Positions 7,442-15,500 of a DNA stretch of 64,000 bases are shown here, piece by piece (the stretch's first letter is position 1; the number at the start of each line of letters is the position of its first letter). Origin of the DNA: Deinococcus sp. Arct2-2 (GTDB taxonomy: Bacteria > Deinococcota > Deinococci > Deinococcales > Deinococcaceae); contig NZ_SSNW01000011.1 of the NCBI RefSeq assembly GCF_004801315.1, forward strand, positions 42,653 through 106,652. Direction: 5' to 3'. The notes under the pieces are model-generated. The model saw only the letters and a program-made list of their open reading frames with translations. It was not told where the DNA came from and ran no database searches. The translations under genes were made by a program, and so were the position numbers.

Positions 7442-7678
7442 ATGACTGCCCAGACCTGCGGAACGTGCCGTCACGGCGTCCCGATCCAGCACGGCATGAT
7501 TCAGTGCCGGCTGGGGTGGGAGGCCCATGACGGCTTCTTGCCCAACGTGCGCGGCACGGGCAAGAACCGCGTCGTCACTCCAATCCACATGGCGCATGGC
7601 GAGTTGGAGAAGCCGGAAGCCACGCCCCACTGCAGCTGCGGTTGTACGCCAGACAAATGGTTGCCGGTGAAGGCATGA
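7442..7678 (+). CDS. Small Cys-rich (zinc-binding) protein
   Basis: 78 aa from the ATG at 7442 (AAGGGGGATGG just upstream). Cysteines are arranged as CGTCRHG near the start, a middle IQCRLGWE, and HCSCGC near the end, consistent with one Zn site. The stop overlaps the next start (ATGA). Function unknown; the early-module position suggests a nucleic-acid-associated role. Confidence 0.65.
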   Translation: MTAQTCGTCRHGVPIQHGMIQCRLGWEAHDGFLPNVRGTGKNRVVTPIHMAHGELEKPEATPHCSCGCTPDKWLPVKA

Positions 7679-7965
7679 CCACCGAACTGCCCCGCCTCAA
7701 CTCCGTCGAGTACGGCTACCTGCAAGGCGCAGCAGCTCAGTCCTTCCCTGCCGACCCCGCCGAGTTCCGCGCCCTCTACCAGATCGAAAACTCCCGCGCT
7801 CCTGAATTCCGGCTGGAAGGGTTGCAAGCCCTGGATGACGACACCATCCGCAAGCTCTCCGAAGCCCTCAGAACAGCCGTCATTGAAGACCCCAGCCAGA
7901 TCGGGGAACTGTGGACGGTGGTCTGCAACGCGGGTTACATGACCACACTGGGCGGGCTGCAATGA
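7675..7965 (+). CDS. Hypothetical early protein (96 aa)
   Basis: Starts MTTELPRLNSVEYGYLQGAA within the ATGA overlap; acidic and largely helical (DDDTIRKLSEALRTAVIEDP). No domain recognised. It sits directly before the initiator-like gene with another ATGA overlap, so it is coupled to replication genes. Confidence 0.62.
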   Translation: MTTELPRLNSVEYGYLQGAAAQSFPADPAEFRALYQIENSRAPEFRLEGLQALDDDTIRKLSEALRTAVIEDPSQIGELWTVVCNAGYMTTLGGLQ

Positions 7966-8984
7966 AGCGCGGCGAAGACACCATGATGCCCAACTGGCTG
8001 CTCGATGCCATCGAGAACATGACCCTAGCCAGCGACATCAAGATCGCCTGCTACCTCGGGCGCCGCCGCCTCTATCAAGCCAGTACCTTCAAGCCCTGGC
8101 AGATCGCCGGAGAGCTGGGCATTGACCTGCGAACCACCCAACTGAGCCTGAAGCGCTTGGCCGATTCGGGGCACATCCTCAGTGCAGGCGGGGAACACTG
8201 CTTGCGCGGCGCTTGCGCGAAGATTGCGCACCCGTTGCACAAATCTACTCGCGTGAAAACTACCCTCAAGGCTGTTCAGCACGAAGAAAACCCTTCCCTG
8301 AATAAAGAGAATAAAGGGAATAAAGAGGAAGGAAGGAAAGAAGGGGAAAACGGGGTCATTGTTCACTCACCGGAACCCGCCCAGCCCACCCCTGAACCCC
8401 AAGAAGGCGGGGCGTTGCCCTCTCCGGTTCCTGCTCCTGTTCAGGAAAGAATTCAAACAGCGGGGCAAGGCGCGAGGATCGAAACAGCAGCCCCCCATCC
8501 CCCCCAGTTCCGCGGCGCCCCCCCTGCCCCCCGCCCCGAGCATCACGGGGATGACCACGCCGCCGTCGTTCTGTTCCGCGACATTGCGGGCGGCAGCTTC
8601 GTCATCCGCTACCGCAGCGAGTTGGCCCGTTGGCACCGGGACTACTCCGAGGCGTTCTTGCGGCTGGCCTACGTGCTCGCCCCGACCCTGCCCGGTTCCA
8701 AAGGCATGTTCGTGTTTGCCGACCTGCTCGACCGCGATGCCCGCAAGCCCTGGCCGGAAGCCCTCAAGGCCCGCTATGAGCTGGACGTGCAGGCCGCTGC
8801 CCCTGCCCAAATCGTTCCCGCTGCCCGCGTCAAAGCAGGCGACCTGCTGCGCTGGCCGGACGGCGTGATCGCCCGTGTGGAGCGCGTTGACCATGCCGAC
8901 GCCGTGACCGACGCTGAAGATGATGCCCGTGGCTACGTGCCCCTCGCCCTGATCGGCAAAACCGTGGAGGTGCTCCGCGCATGA
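7962..8984 (+). CDS. Winged-helix replication-initiator-like protein
   Basis: 340 aa from the coupled ATG at 7962. Residues ~10-75 look like a winged helix (MPNWLLDAIENMTLASDIKI, then PWQIAGELGIDLRTTQLSLK). A low-complexity KENKGNKEEGRKEGE linker and Pro/Ala-rich stretch (about 115-200) precede a C-terminal globular part (SELARWHRDYSEAFLRLAYV, GDLLRWPDGVIARVERVDHA). Phage initiators and helicase loaders commonly sit immediately before dnaB, as here, with an ATGA overlap. The initiator role is inferred from context and fold; a repeat-bearing origin inside the gene was not evident. Confidence 0.6.
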   Translation: MKRGEDTMMPNWLLDAIENMTLASDIKIACYLGRRRLYQASTFKPWQIAGELGIDLRTTQLSLKRLADSGHILSAGGEHCLRGACAKIAHPLHKSTRVKTTLKAVQHEENPSLNKENKGNKEEGRKEGENGVIVHSPEPAQPTPEPQEGGALPSPVPAPVQERIQTAGQGARIETAAPHPPQFRGAPPAPRPEHHGDDHAAVVLFRDIAGGSFVIRYRSELARWHRDYSEAFLRLAYVLAPTLPGSKGMFVFADLLDRDARKPWPEALKARYELDVQAAAPAQIVPAARVKAGDLLRWPDGVIARVERVDHADAVTDAEDDARGYVPLALIGKTVEVLRA

Positions 8985-10354
8985 CCACCGTCGATCAACT
9001 GGGCGCACGCATCGCTCCCCATGATGACCGCGCGGAGGTGGCCGTGCTGGGCGGCGTGCTGCTGGACAACGAGCAATGGCGGCACGTCAGCGACCTGCCT
9101 GCTGAAGCCTTCCAGCGCGAAAGCCACCGGATCATCTGGCTGGCGATGCACGCGCTGATGCAAGCTGGAAAAGGGCTGGATCTGGTGGGCCTCTCTGGCC
9201 ACCTGGAGCGTCTGCCCGCCCGGATCAGTGGCCGCAACGCTCTGGACGAAGCGGGTGGCCTGACCTACCTGATCGGGTTGGGTGAGAGCGTGCCCTACGC
9301 CTACCGCACCGCCGAATATGCCCACACGGTGCGGGATTTGTACGCCCGCCGCTTGCTGCTGACCCACGCGGGACGGGCCAGCGCGATGATTTACGGGGTC
9401 GGGATGGATCCCCAGCCCACTGAAACCATCCAAGACTTCCTGGCGAATGTGCCCACGCCTGCCGCCCGCGTCACCAGCAACATCGTCACCGGGGCGGCAG
9501 CGGATCAAGGAGCTTTGGAATACGTCCGGCAACTCGCAGCGGGCCACAGTCCCGCCCTGCGCACCGGCTATCCGGATCTGGACAGCGAATTCTGCGGGTT
9601 CCACCCTGGCAGCCTGACGGTGCTTGGAGCGCGGCCTTCGATGGGCAAAAGCTCTCTGGCCATCGGCATTGCAGAGCGGGTAGCCCTGAGTGGGCGGTAT
9701 GTCCAAGTGCTGAGCCTCGAAATGAAGGCCAGCCAGATCGCGGTGCGGCAACTGTCTCACGCGGCCCGTGTGCCCCTCAAGGAAGCATTGAATGGGCAAG
9801 CCACCTCTGCCCAGTTGGATCGACTGGAAGCTGCGGCTGAACGCCGTGCGGCCCGCAATCTGCCCGCCTACATGGATCAGCCGGATACCACGCTGCCCGC
9901 TGTGGAGCGACTAGCCCGCCACCTCAAAGACGCCGGGCGGCTGGACTTCCTGGTCATTGATTACCTGGGTCTCATCAGCGTGCCGGGGCGGGACGGCGAT
10001 GAGAACGACACCCAGAAGCTGGGCATCATCTCGCGCGGCCTGAAGACCCTTGCCATCCAGTTGGACATCCCCGTGTTGGTGCTGCACCAACTGAACCGCT
10101 CGCTGGAAGCGCGGCAGAACAAGCGGCCTGAAATGGCTGACCTGCGCCAGAGCGGTCGGATTGAAGAGGACGCCGACAACATCCTGTTTGTCTACCGGGA
10201 TGAGTACTACAACCCCAATACAGCTGATCTGGGCGTGGCCGAAATCATCATCGGCAAGCAGCGCCAGGGGCCGCGCAAGGTGACGGCCAAACTCAAATTC
10301 CATGCCGAGAGCGCGACGTTTCAGAGTCTCGCCGCCGAACACGCCCTGCTCTAA
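8981..10354 (+). CDS. dnaB: Replicative DNA helicase DnaB
   Basis: 457 aa, full-length for DnaB. N-terminal domain: DRAEVAVLGGVLLDNEQWRH and FQRESHRIIWLAMHALM. RecA-like domain: Walker A GARPSMGKSS (216-225), Glu-containing LSLEMKA, Walker B FLVIDYLGL with Asp327, LHQLNRSLE and the C-terminal RQSGRIEEDADNILFVYRDE arginine-finger region. It forms a hexameric 5'-3' helicase at the phage fork. It is the last gene of the overlapped block; 21 nt separate it from the next gene, which has its own ribosome binding site. Confidence 0.95.
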   Translation: MTTVDQLGARIAPHDDRAEVAVLGGVLLDNEQWRHVSDLPAEAFQRESHRIIWLAMHALMQAGKGLDLVGLSGHLERLPARISGRNALDEAGGLTYLIGLGESVPYAYRTAEYAHTVRDLYARRLLLTHAGRASAMIYGVGMDPQPTETIQDFLANVPTPAARVTSNIVTGAAADQGALEYVRQLAAGHSPALRTGYPDLDSEFCGFHPGSLTVLGARPSMGKSSLAIGIAERVALSGRYVQVLSLEMKASQIAVRQLSHAARVPLKEALNGQATSAQLDRLEAAAERRAARNLPAYMDQPDTTLPAVERLARHLKDAGRLDFLVIDYLGLISVPGRDGDENDTQKLGIISRGLKTLAIQLDIPVLVLHQLNRSLEARQNKRPEMADLRQSGRIEEDADNILFVYRDEYYNPNTADLGVAEIIIGKQRQGPRKVTAKLKFHAESATFQSLAAEHALL

Positions 10355-10375
10355 ACCTTCACAGGAGGAACCACC

Positions 10376-10981
10376 ATGCCCACGAAAAGCTACGGAATCT
10401 ACAGCACCACGCCCCGCACCATCGCCATCAAAGACGACCGCGATAACGGCTGGGTGGCCGACGTGAAATGGGCTTTCGCTTCCGGCGCACGTCCGGAGCG
10501 CAAGTTTGAGCTGGCCGACGTGCCCACCCTGAAGGGCGCAGCGGCAGAGGGCGGGCAGATCAAGTTGGAAGTCACGCCCCGCCTGGACGGTGAGCACCTG
10601 CCCAGCGTGTACCTGCCCGTGACGCTGCGCGGCAACATCACGATTGATGACGACGGGGCCGTGACCTGCACCACACGGGTAGCCTTCGACGCCTTGGAGA
10701 ACGCGGGGCTAAGTGTGGACACGATTCTGAACAGCAGCAACTGCTTGGAATGCCGCGTGTCCGATCAGCCCACTCTGGAAGAAAGCATTCAGAGCGAACT
10801 GAAGGCCGAACAGCAGGTGAAAGAGGACGTGGCGGACGTGCTGAAAGACACCAAAGCGTTGTTTGATCAGCCCGAACCCGCTGCCCCGAACATCCCGCTT
10901 GGCCCGGATCTGGATGTGGAAGAAGACATGCCGTTCCCCACGGATGGCGGCGACGGCTTCGGCACACAACCCAGCGCCTAA
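10376..10981 (+). CDS. Hypothetical protein with SSB-like acidic tail
   Basis: 201 aa, preceded by ACAGGAGGAACC. The N-terminal ~125 residues are strand-rich (SVYLPVTLRGNITIDDDGAV). A helical EESIQSELKAEQQVKEDVAD precedes an acidic C-terminal part with VEEDMPFP, resembling the DDDxPF tip by which SSB recruits partners, although here it is followed by about 14 more residues. Position after dnaB fits an ssDNA-binding or replisome accessory protein. No OB-fold motif can be identified confidently. Confidence 0.6.
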   Translation: MPTKSYGIYSTTPRTIAIKDDRDNGWVADVKWAFASGARPERKFELADVPTLKGAAAEGGQIKLEVTPRLDGEHLPSVYLPVTLRGNITIDDDGAVTCTTRVAFDALENAGLSVDTILNSSNCLECRVSDQPTLEESIQSELKAEQQVKEDVADVLKDTKALFDQPEPAAPNIPLGPDLDVEEDMPFPTDGGDGFGTQPSA

Positions 10982-11025
10982 ACACACCGGGGCGGGTCAT
11001 TGCGCCCGCCCTCCTGGAGATTCCC

Positions 11026-11544
11026 ATGCCCAAACCACCCACCCTGACCACACAACAACTGAAGGAACGCGGCTGGACGCCCGCCATGATCCGTGACCTC
11101 CTCGGCAAGCATGACCGTGTGCGCCAGAACGAGATGCGCGTCGGCAGTCGGAACCGTCCCGTTGATGCGCCCGTGAAGTTGTATCTGGAAGAGCGCGTTT
11201 TGAAGACAGAGAGCACTGGGCAATTCGCCCGTGCCCAAGACGTTGCCCGCATTCGCCAGGACAGCGCTAACCAAGCCGCCGAGACCCGAAAGGCGCAGAA
11301 CACTGAGGCTGTTCGCGCCTACGTTGACGGGTTCACACCTCAGATCACAGGTCACCCTAACGCGGCCACGATGACCCATGACGAGCTGTGGCGGCACCAT
11401 CTGGACGCGCTGTTCGACTGGGAGATGAAACATTCACTGCCTCGGGGGCTGAGTAAACAGGAGCGGCGGGATGCAAGCACCGCCATTTACGCCAAGTACC
11501 GTGCTGCCGTGTACGCCGCATACGGCTGGGAAGACTTCCTGTGA
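11026..11544 (+). CDS. Hypothetical early protein (172 aa)
   Basis: Ribosome binding site CTGGAGA before ATG. The N-terminus has a TLTTQQLKERGWTPAMIRDL segment typical of a short DNA- or partner-binding motif that opens many Deinococcus phage proteins. The middle is charged, and the C-terminus is helical and aromatic (WRHHLDALFDWEMKH, YRAAVYAAYGWEDFL). Overlaps the next gene. No function assigned. Confidence 0.65.
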   Translation: MPKPPTLTTQQLKERGWTPAMIRDLLGKHDRVRQNEMRVGSRNRPVDAPVKLYLEERVLKTESTGQFARAQDVARIRQDSANQAAETRKAQNTEAVRAYVDGFTPQITGHPNAATMTHDELWRHHLDALFDWEMKHSLPRGLSKQERRDASTAIYAKYRAAVYAAYGWEDFL

Positions 11545-12374
11545 TCAGCACCTTGGAACAGCCTGTGATCCAACTTGCCCCTGAAGAACGGGCTGAGCTT
11601 GCCCAGCTGGAAACCGTGGTGCGTCAGGGCTGGCAGGGCTTCGTGACTGTCGGAGAAGCCTTGCTGAGCATTCGTGACCGCCGCCTGTACCGCGAGGCTC
11701 ACAAGACCTTCGGTGACTACTGTGAGCAGGTCTGGGGCTGGTCTCGCCAGCGGGCGCAGCAACTCATGGACGCGGCAGAAACCAGCCACACTTTGACAAC
11801 CATTGGTTTACAACCGGAGAACGAACGCCAAGCCCGCGAGTACAAAGATGCGGCCAAAGTGGTGGCCACGCTGGAGCCAGAAATGCAGGTGGCCGTGGCC
11901 ACGTACCTGAAGGCCGCCATTGGGAACGAACGGCCCACCACCAGCCAGGTCAGGGCAGCGGCAGAAGTGGCCGCCGCCATCGACGCGCACGCTACGGTGG
12001 CCCACCCGGACACCGGCACAGAGGTGCCCTTCCACACCCTGACCGGTGAGCAGCGGGCCGTCGCACTGGCTGAGAACGTCACCACCGGAACCTTTGAGCG
12101 TCTGAAGCGGCAAGAGAACCACATCCAGACCAGCATTCAGCAGAGCAACAGTACGGGCAAAGGCGGCTGGACAGACTGGTGTGTGAGCTATGCCGAACAG
12201 CAGCTCACCGACACCCAAGAGCTTCGGATCGTGGTCAAGAAGGACAGCAGTGGCAATGCTCAGGTGCAGGCGTTAATCGTCGATTCGGAGTCGCACGCCA
12301 CTGTTGCTTACGGCGATACGGCCCCTTATCTGAAGAAAGCCGTGCTGAATTTGGTGGAAGAGGTCAAGGGGTGA
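11541..12374 (+). CDS. DUF3102-like phage DNA-associated protein
   Basis: 277 aa, GTG start overlapping the previous stop. Residues ~30-75 (GFVTVGEALLSIRDRRLYRE, then FGDYCEQVWGWSRQRAQQLM) match the helical motif of DUF3102/KilA-like early proteins, in which a helix-turn-helix reads TFGDYCEQVWGWSRQRAQ. A helical repeat region follows, and a strand-rich C-terminus (TQELRIVVKKDSSGNAQVQA). A gene with the same type of N-terminal motif lies at 48154-49056. Likely DNA binding; the exact role is unknown. Confidence 0.62.
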   Translation: MISTLEQPVIQLAPEERAELAQLETVVRQGWQGFVTVGEALLSIRDRRLYREAHKTFGDYCEQVWGWSRQRAQQLMDAAETSHTLTTIGLQPENERQAREYKDAAKVVATLEPEMQVAVATYLKAAIGNERPTTSQVRAAAEVAAAIDAHATVAHPDTGTEVPFHTLTGEQRAVALAENVTTGTFERLKRQENHIQTSIQQSNSTGKGGWTDWCVSYAEQQLTDTQELRIVVKKDSSGNAQVQALIVDSESHATVAYGDTAPYLKKAVLNLVEEVKG

Positions 12375-12385
12375 GCTTCGCCGCC

Positions 12386-12697
12386 TTAGAGGCCCGAACC
12401 ACGCGGGCCCAGCCACTCAAACCACAGCCAGTTGAGTTGACCACCGACCATAACCAACAGCAGGAGCCAAGGAATGATCCGCAAGAGGGTGTTGCGCTTG
12501 CCCGGACGATTCGGCACCAGCGTGCTGGACAAGGCGTACAACAGCACGCCCACACTTTGCAGCACTGCCGCAGTGACCTTTCCCGGAAAGTCTTCCGCCC
12601 AAAAAATGCTGAAAAGGCAGCCCAACCCCAAAAAGAGCGATCCCAAAAGACTCAGTCGCAGGAGCTTCGCTGTGTCTACCGAATTGCGGAGGCGCAT
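12386..12697 (-). CDS. Three-TM membrane protein (103 aa)
   Basis: After a basic start (MRLRNSVDTAKLLRLS) it has hydrophobic helices at about residues 15-33, 42-60 and 72-92, with KRNTLLRIIPW between helices 2 and 3. The hydrophobic periodicity makes this strand far more convincing than the overlapping plus frame (12179-12742). It converges on the DUF3102-like gene with 11 nt between stops. First of several opposing small genes between the replication and packaging modules. Confidence 0.65.
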   Translation of the reverse strand: MRLRNSVDTAKLLRLSLLGSLFLGLGCLFSIFWAEDFPGKVTAAVLQSVGVLLYALSSTLVPNRPGKRNTLLRIIPWLLLLVMVGGQLNWLWFEWLGPRGSGL

Positions 12698-12828
12698 AGC
12701 GCCGTCATATCACTTCTTCAGCGCAGTAGGGCGCAGTTATGACCGGGAATGAAGCGCAAATGACGAGAAGAAATGCTCTCATGCTGCCTGAGGGTCAGGA
12801 GAAACAGGTTTGCCTGAAGAGAGGAGAA

Positions 12829-13071
12829 TTAAGGCGACAGCAAGCGGTAGCGGCCCCGTGCCACCCGTTCCAAGTCTGGATATTTGCCTGCACCCTGACC
12901 GACCGCGTTTTGGCACATCTCGCTGGCGACATGCCGCCGAATGGTGGTGTCGAGGTGCTGGGTGCCTTTGGCTCGCATGGCAGCCACCACGTCTTGTGCG
13001 GAAAACGTTCCGTCTGCTTGTTGTTTGCTCAGCTTGCGAGCCACAGCAAGAATGTCGTCACGGCACGTCAT
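12829..13071 (-). CDS. DUF7669-like winged-helix protein
   Basis: 80 aa from the ATG at 13071, residue 90 of a longer open frame whose N-terminal part reads as antisense of rusA. Pattern: CRDDILAVARKLSKQQADGT, FSAQDVVAAMRAKGTQHLDT, TIRRHVASEMCQNAV and a terminal DLERVARGRYRLL. This is the DUF7669 arrangement of a small winged helix with a conserved DLERV-x-RGRYRL wing. Probably DNA binding. It is divergent from rusA with 29 nt between starts. Confidence 0.7.
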   Translation of the reverse strand: MTCRDDILAVARKLSKQQADGTFSAQDVVAAMRAKGTQHLDTTIRRHVASEMCQNAVGQGAGKYPDLERVARGRYRLLSP

Positions 13072-13100
13072 CCCTGCATTCTGCCTCAGCCGGTGAGCCG

Positions 13101-13760
13101 ATGACTGCGCTTGTACATGCGCAAGCATGGCGGGCACGTTTTCCAAGCCTCGCACATGTTGAGCGGTATCTGAGCACCATTGCCGATCCTGAGGTGCGGG
13201 CCAACACCCGGCTGAAGTTGGGGCTGGTGGAAGTGGCGCAGCTTGTCCCCCAAACGAGTCCACTTGTGCAGCCGCGCCCAGTGCAGGAAAAACAGCCTGA
13301 GTGGACTTCTGAGCCGAAACACGCCGAAATAAGTCCACTCGGAACCCTGACCTTTACCCTGCCTTACCCACCGTCTCTGAACAGCATCTGGCGTTCGATC
13401 CTCGTGCGCTGCAAGCCTAAGAATCCGAACGCCATCCCGTACCGCGTGCAAGTGCTGCTGAGCGAGCAGGGGCGCAACTACCGGAAGGCCGTCATCTCGT
13501 GCGTGCAGAACTGTGGGCAGCCGAAAACCCCGCCCGGCGCACGGCTCGCCCTACTGCTCATCGTCTCGCCGCCGGATCGACGAGCACGCGACCTCAGCAA
13601 CATTCCTAAGGCCCTAGAAGATGCCCTAACTCACGCAAAGGTGTGGGCGGATGATTCGCTGATTGATGTGCTGATCGTGCGGCGTGCCCCGGTGCATCCA
13701 GGTGGGCGGGTCGTGGTGCAGATCACGCCCTTGACTGAGACACTGTTTGGAGTGGAGTGA
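13101..13760 (+). CDS. rusA: RusA-family Holliday junction resolvase
   Basis: 219 aa from ATG 13101. The RusA domain occupies roughly residues 90-215: LTFTLPYPPSLNSIWR opens it, and the acidic catalytic cluster appears as RARDLSNIPKALEDALTHA followed by VWADDSLIDV, matching the D-x-x-N-x-x-K...D...DD spacing of RusA. About 85 N-terminal residues precede the domain, longer than the ~120-aa prototype. RusA cleaves four-way junctions during phage recombination and before packaging, fitting the Bet protein upstream. Confidence 0.85.
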   Translation: MTALVHAQAWRARFPSLAHVERYLSTIADPEVRANTRLKLGLVEVAQLVPQTSPLVQPRPVQEKQPEWTSEPKHAEISPLGTLTFTLPYPPSLNSIWRSILVRCKPKNPNAIPYRVQVLLSEQGRNYRKAVISCVQNCGQPKTPPGARLALLLIVSPPDRRARDLSNIPKALEDALTHAKVWADDSLIDVLIVRRAPVHPGGRVVVQITPLTETLFGVE

Positions 13761-13768
13761 AGCTCAGC

Positions 13769-13990
13769 TTAGGGTTTATCTGTGGGTTTCAAGCGGTACA
13801 CATTCAGCTCCAGTCGTTCCAAAACCCCTTCATTGGCCAGTTCTCTCAAATAGGCTTGAATCGTGCCCCGTCCCCAAGTGATGCCCCGTTTGTAGAGGGC
13901 GTCTTGGAGGTCGCCGACCAAGACCGAGCTATCTGGGCGTTGTCCTTGCAGGTGATGCATGGTGCCCAAGATCAGAACTTTGCTGTGCAT
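13769..13990 (-). CDS. Small winged-helix DNA-binding protein (73 aa)
   Basis: Reads MHSKVLILGTMHHLQGQRPD, LVGDLQDALYKRGITWGRGT, IQAYLRELANEGVLERLEL, NVYRLKPTDKP: helix, recognition helix and beta wing in standard order. A GGTGGG precedes the ATG. The overlapping plus frame looks like a shadow. It may regulate neighbouring opposing genes. Confidence 0.65.
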   Translation of the reverse strand: MHSKVLILGTMHHLQGQRPDSSVLVGDLQDALYKRGITWGRGTIQAYLRELANEGVLERLELNVYRLKPTDKP

Positions 13991-14049
13991 CCCACCAGTC
14001 TGGAAGGCTGGCCCTCACGTCATTCTGACAAGGGCAAACAGGAACAGCT

Positions 14050-14253
14050 GTGAGACCCCGTGAGCGCAAGCGGCTCGCCAAAGCCCTGCTGAGGGTGCAG
14101 GCGGTACTGGCGGGGTTAGAAGACCCGGTAGAGCGTGCCCGCGTCATAGCGGCCCTGAAACGACGCAAGCAGGGGTATCTGGAAATCAAGGACTGTGAAC
14201 CGCACTATCTGCGGCAATTGGGTCTGGAAGACGTGCTGTACGGGAGGAACTGA
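14050..14253 (+). CDS. Small basic hypothetical protein (67 aa)
   Basis: GTG start; strongly basic N-terminus (MRPRERKRLAKALLRVQAVL) and helical content throughout (DPVERARVIAALKRRKQGYL). May bind nucleic acid. Starts 60 nt after the divergent winged-helix gene. No family recognised. Confidence 0.55.
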   Translation: MRPRERKRLAKALLRVQAVLAGLEDPVERARVIAALKRRKQGYLEIKDCEPHYLRQLGLEDVLYGRN

Positions 14254-14269
14254 AATGAGTGAACAGGTG

Positions 14270-14590
14270 TTAGGAACGCGACAAGAGAGCGAACAGTACG
14301 GCACCCATGAACAGCAAGCCGAACGCAAAACAACCCCAGATGAAGGCTCGTCGACGCTTGGACGTCGGCGTTCGGTTAGCCTCCAAAGCCGAATTGAGCG
14401 CGAAACAAATTACAAACAAGGCCGTAAACAGGTCTCCCCAGGTGATGCCTGGAGGGCCCCCAGGCATCACCGCCTCCACCCAACTCAGCAGCAGAAAGAT
14501 GGAACTGAGCAGGATCAAGAACTGATTGATCACAGGGGTACCCCACCAATTTCTGGCCTCAGTTTGAAAGTACTGTCGAAGAGCCTGCAT
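14270..14590 (-). CDS. Three-TM membrane protein
   Basis: 106 aa from the ATG at 14590; a GTG at 14650 would add 20 residues. The inner start is preferred because a TACGCT -10 box lies 7 nt upstream. Hydrophobic segments: INQFLILLSSIFLLLSWVEA, LFTALFVICFALNSALEA and AFIWGCFAFGLLFMGAVLFA. The competing plus frame (14255-14656) is Gln/Arg-rich and unconvincing. A perfect 12-bp inverted repeat lies inside the gene (14441-14471). Function unknown. Confidence 0.6.
   Translation of the reverse strand: MQALRQYFQTEARNWWGTPVINQFLILLSSIFLLLSWVEAVMPGGPPGITWGDLFTALFVICFALNSALEANRTPTSKRRRAFIWGCFAFGLLFMGAVLFALLSRS
14441..14471. repeat. Perfect 12-bp inverted repeat inside a gene
   Basis: Arms GGTGATGCCTGG and CCAGGCATCACC separated by AGGGCCC. 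It encodes the Pro/Gly loop of the minus-strand membrane protein (VMPGGPPGITW), so codon content may explain part of it, but complete arm identity is unusual in coding DNA. Confidence 0.7.
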
Positions 14591-14688
14591 CGGCTTCAGC
14601 GTATAGGAGTGAGCGGGAGCGGTAGGCCGCACATCCGTCAACAGGTTCACCGATGACCCTCACCCTTCCCCGCCCACAGGAGGCGCAC

Positions 14689-15240
14689 TTGAAGCAACGC
14701 CAAGCCAAGCGGCCCATCGGTGTCAGCCGGGGCCGTCAGCAAATCGAGAAACTCACCGCGCAACGCACCGAACGCCGGGACACCCGCCTGTATGCTGAAC
14801 AGTGGTACAACGCGCTCTACATTTGGGACGTGCGTGTGGTCAAGATTCTCAGCAGCTTCCACTATGAGCCGCATTCTGATCTGGACTTTCTGACTTCAGG
14901 TGACGCGCCTGCGCCACTTCGCTACCTGAAAACACCCGTTGGTGAATTTACTGAGGGTGAGGTGGGCAGCATCATTACGGAGATGAGTCTCTCTTGGGTG
15001 CCCGAGGCCCGGCAACTCGGCAAGATGCTGGACAAGTTGCGGCGTGAGCAGAGTACGTGCATGGGGAGCTTGTTGCGCGGTGCGTCGTGGTCACAGCACC
15101 GCGAACGGGCCTTACGTTATGGCGTGGCTGTCCTGACACTGGCCGTGCGGTTGGGGGATGTGTATGCAGAAGGGCCGCTGCAGCAGGTCAAGCAGGAGCT
15201 TTCACAACTTCCACTTGTTAATTCTGTCCAAAGCTGTTAA
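14689..15240 (+). CDS. Hypothetical protein at end of early region
   Basis: 183 aa from a TTG at 14689 with ACAGGAGG 5 nt upstream; an ATG at 14653 would add 12 residues but lacks a ribosome binding site. N-terminus basic (KQRQAKRPIGVSRGRQQIEK); aromatic-rich middle (LYAEQWYNALYIWDVRVVK); C-terminal helices (RALRYGVAVLTLAVRLGDVY). Its place at the end of the early region, just before a terminator and upstream of late genes, would suit a late regulator, but no motif confirms that. Confidence 0.6.
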   Translation: MKQRQAKRPIGVSRGRQQIEKLTAQRTERRDTRLYAEQWYNALYIWDVRVVKILSSFHYEPHSDLDFLTSGDAPAPLRYLKTPVGEFTEGEVGSIITEMSLSWVPEARQLGKMLDKLRREQSTCMGSLLRGASWSQHRERALRYGVAVLTLAVRLGDVYAEGPLQQVKQELSQLPLVNSVQSC

Positions 15241-15274
15241 CGTTTTTGTAAGCTCCACGAAAAGACCAATTTAG

Positions 15275-15295
15275 CCGCCCTAACGGGCGGTTTTT
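15275..15295 (+). terminator. Rho-independent terminator
   Basis: CCGCCC / GGGCGG stem, 4-nt loop, then TTTTT. 35 nt after the stop of the 183-aa gene. The rest of 15296-15500 shows no gene I can support. Confidence 0.8.
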
Positions 15296-15500
15296 CGTTG
15301 AGCCTTACCCCATACCCGCGCCTCAGCCATCCCCTCCGGTGGCGGGCGCAGCATCAGAGGCCTACGCGGAAGCAGGCGAATTCACCCCCGTCGCTGGCAC
15401 GGTGCAACTCCATGCCCTCCGACCACCACCAGCAATCAAAGGAGCGACCCCATGTCTGACACGAAACATCTGTTCGAGTATCAGCATTCCGTGTTTCGTT

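Noticed and set aside
6966..7445. Plus frame following bet (GTG overlap)
   Set aside because: Attractive as a coupled gene, but its residues look random and the minus-strand product is more protein-like. Kept as the less likely alternative.
14255..14656. Plus-strand frame MSEQVLGTRQES... opposing the membrane protein
   Set aside because: Polar, repeat-free and shadow-like, whereas the minus strand encodes three convincing hydrophobic helices.
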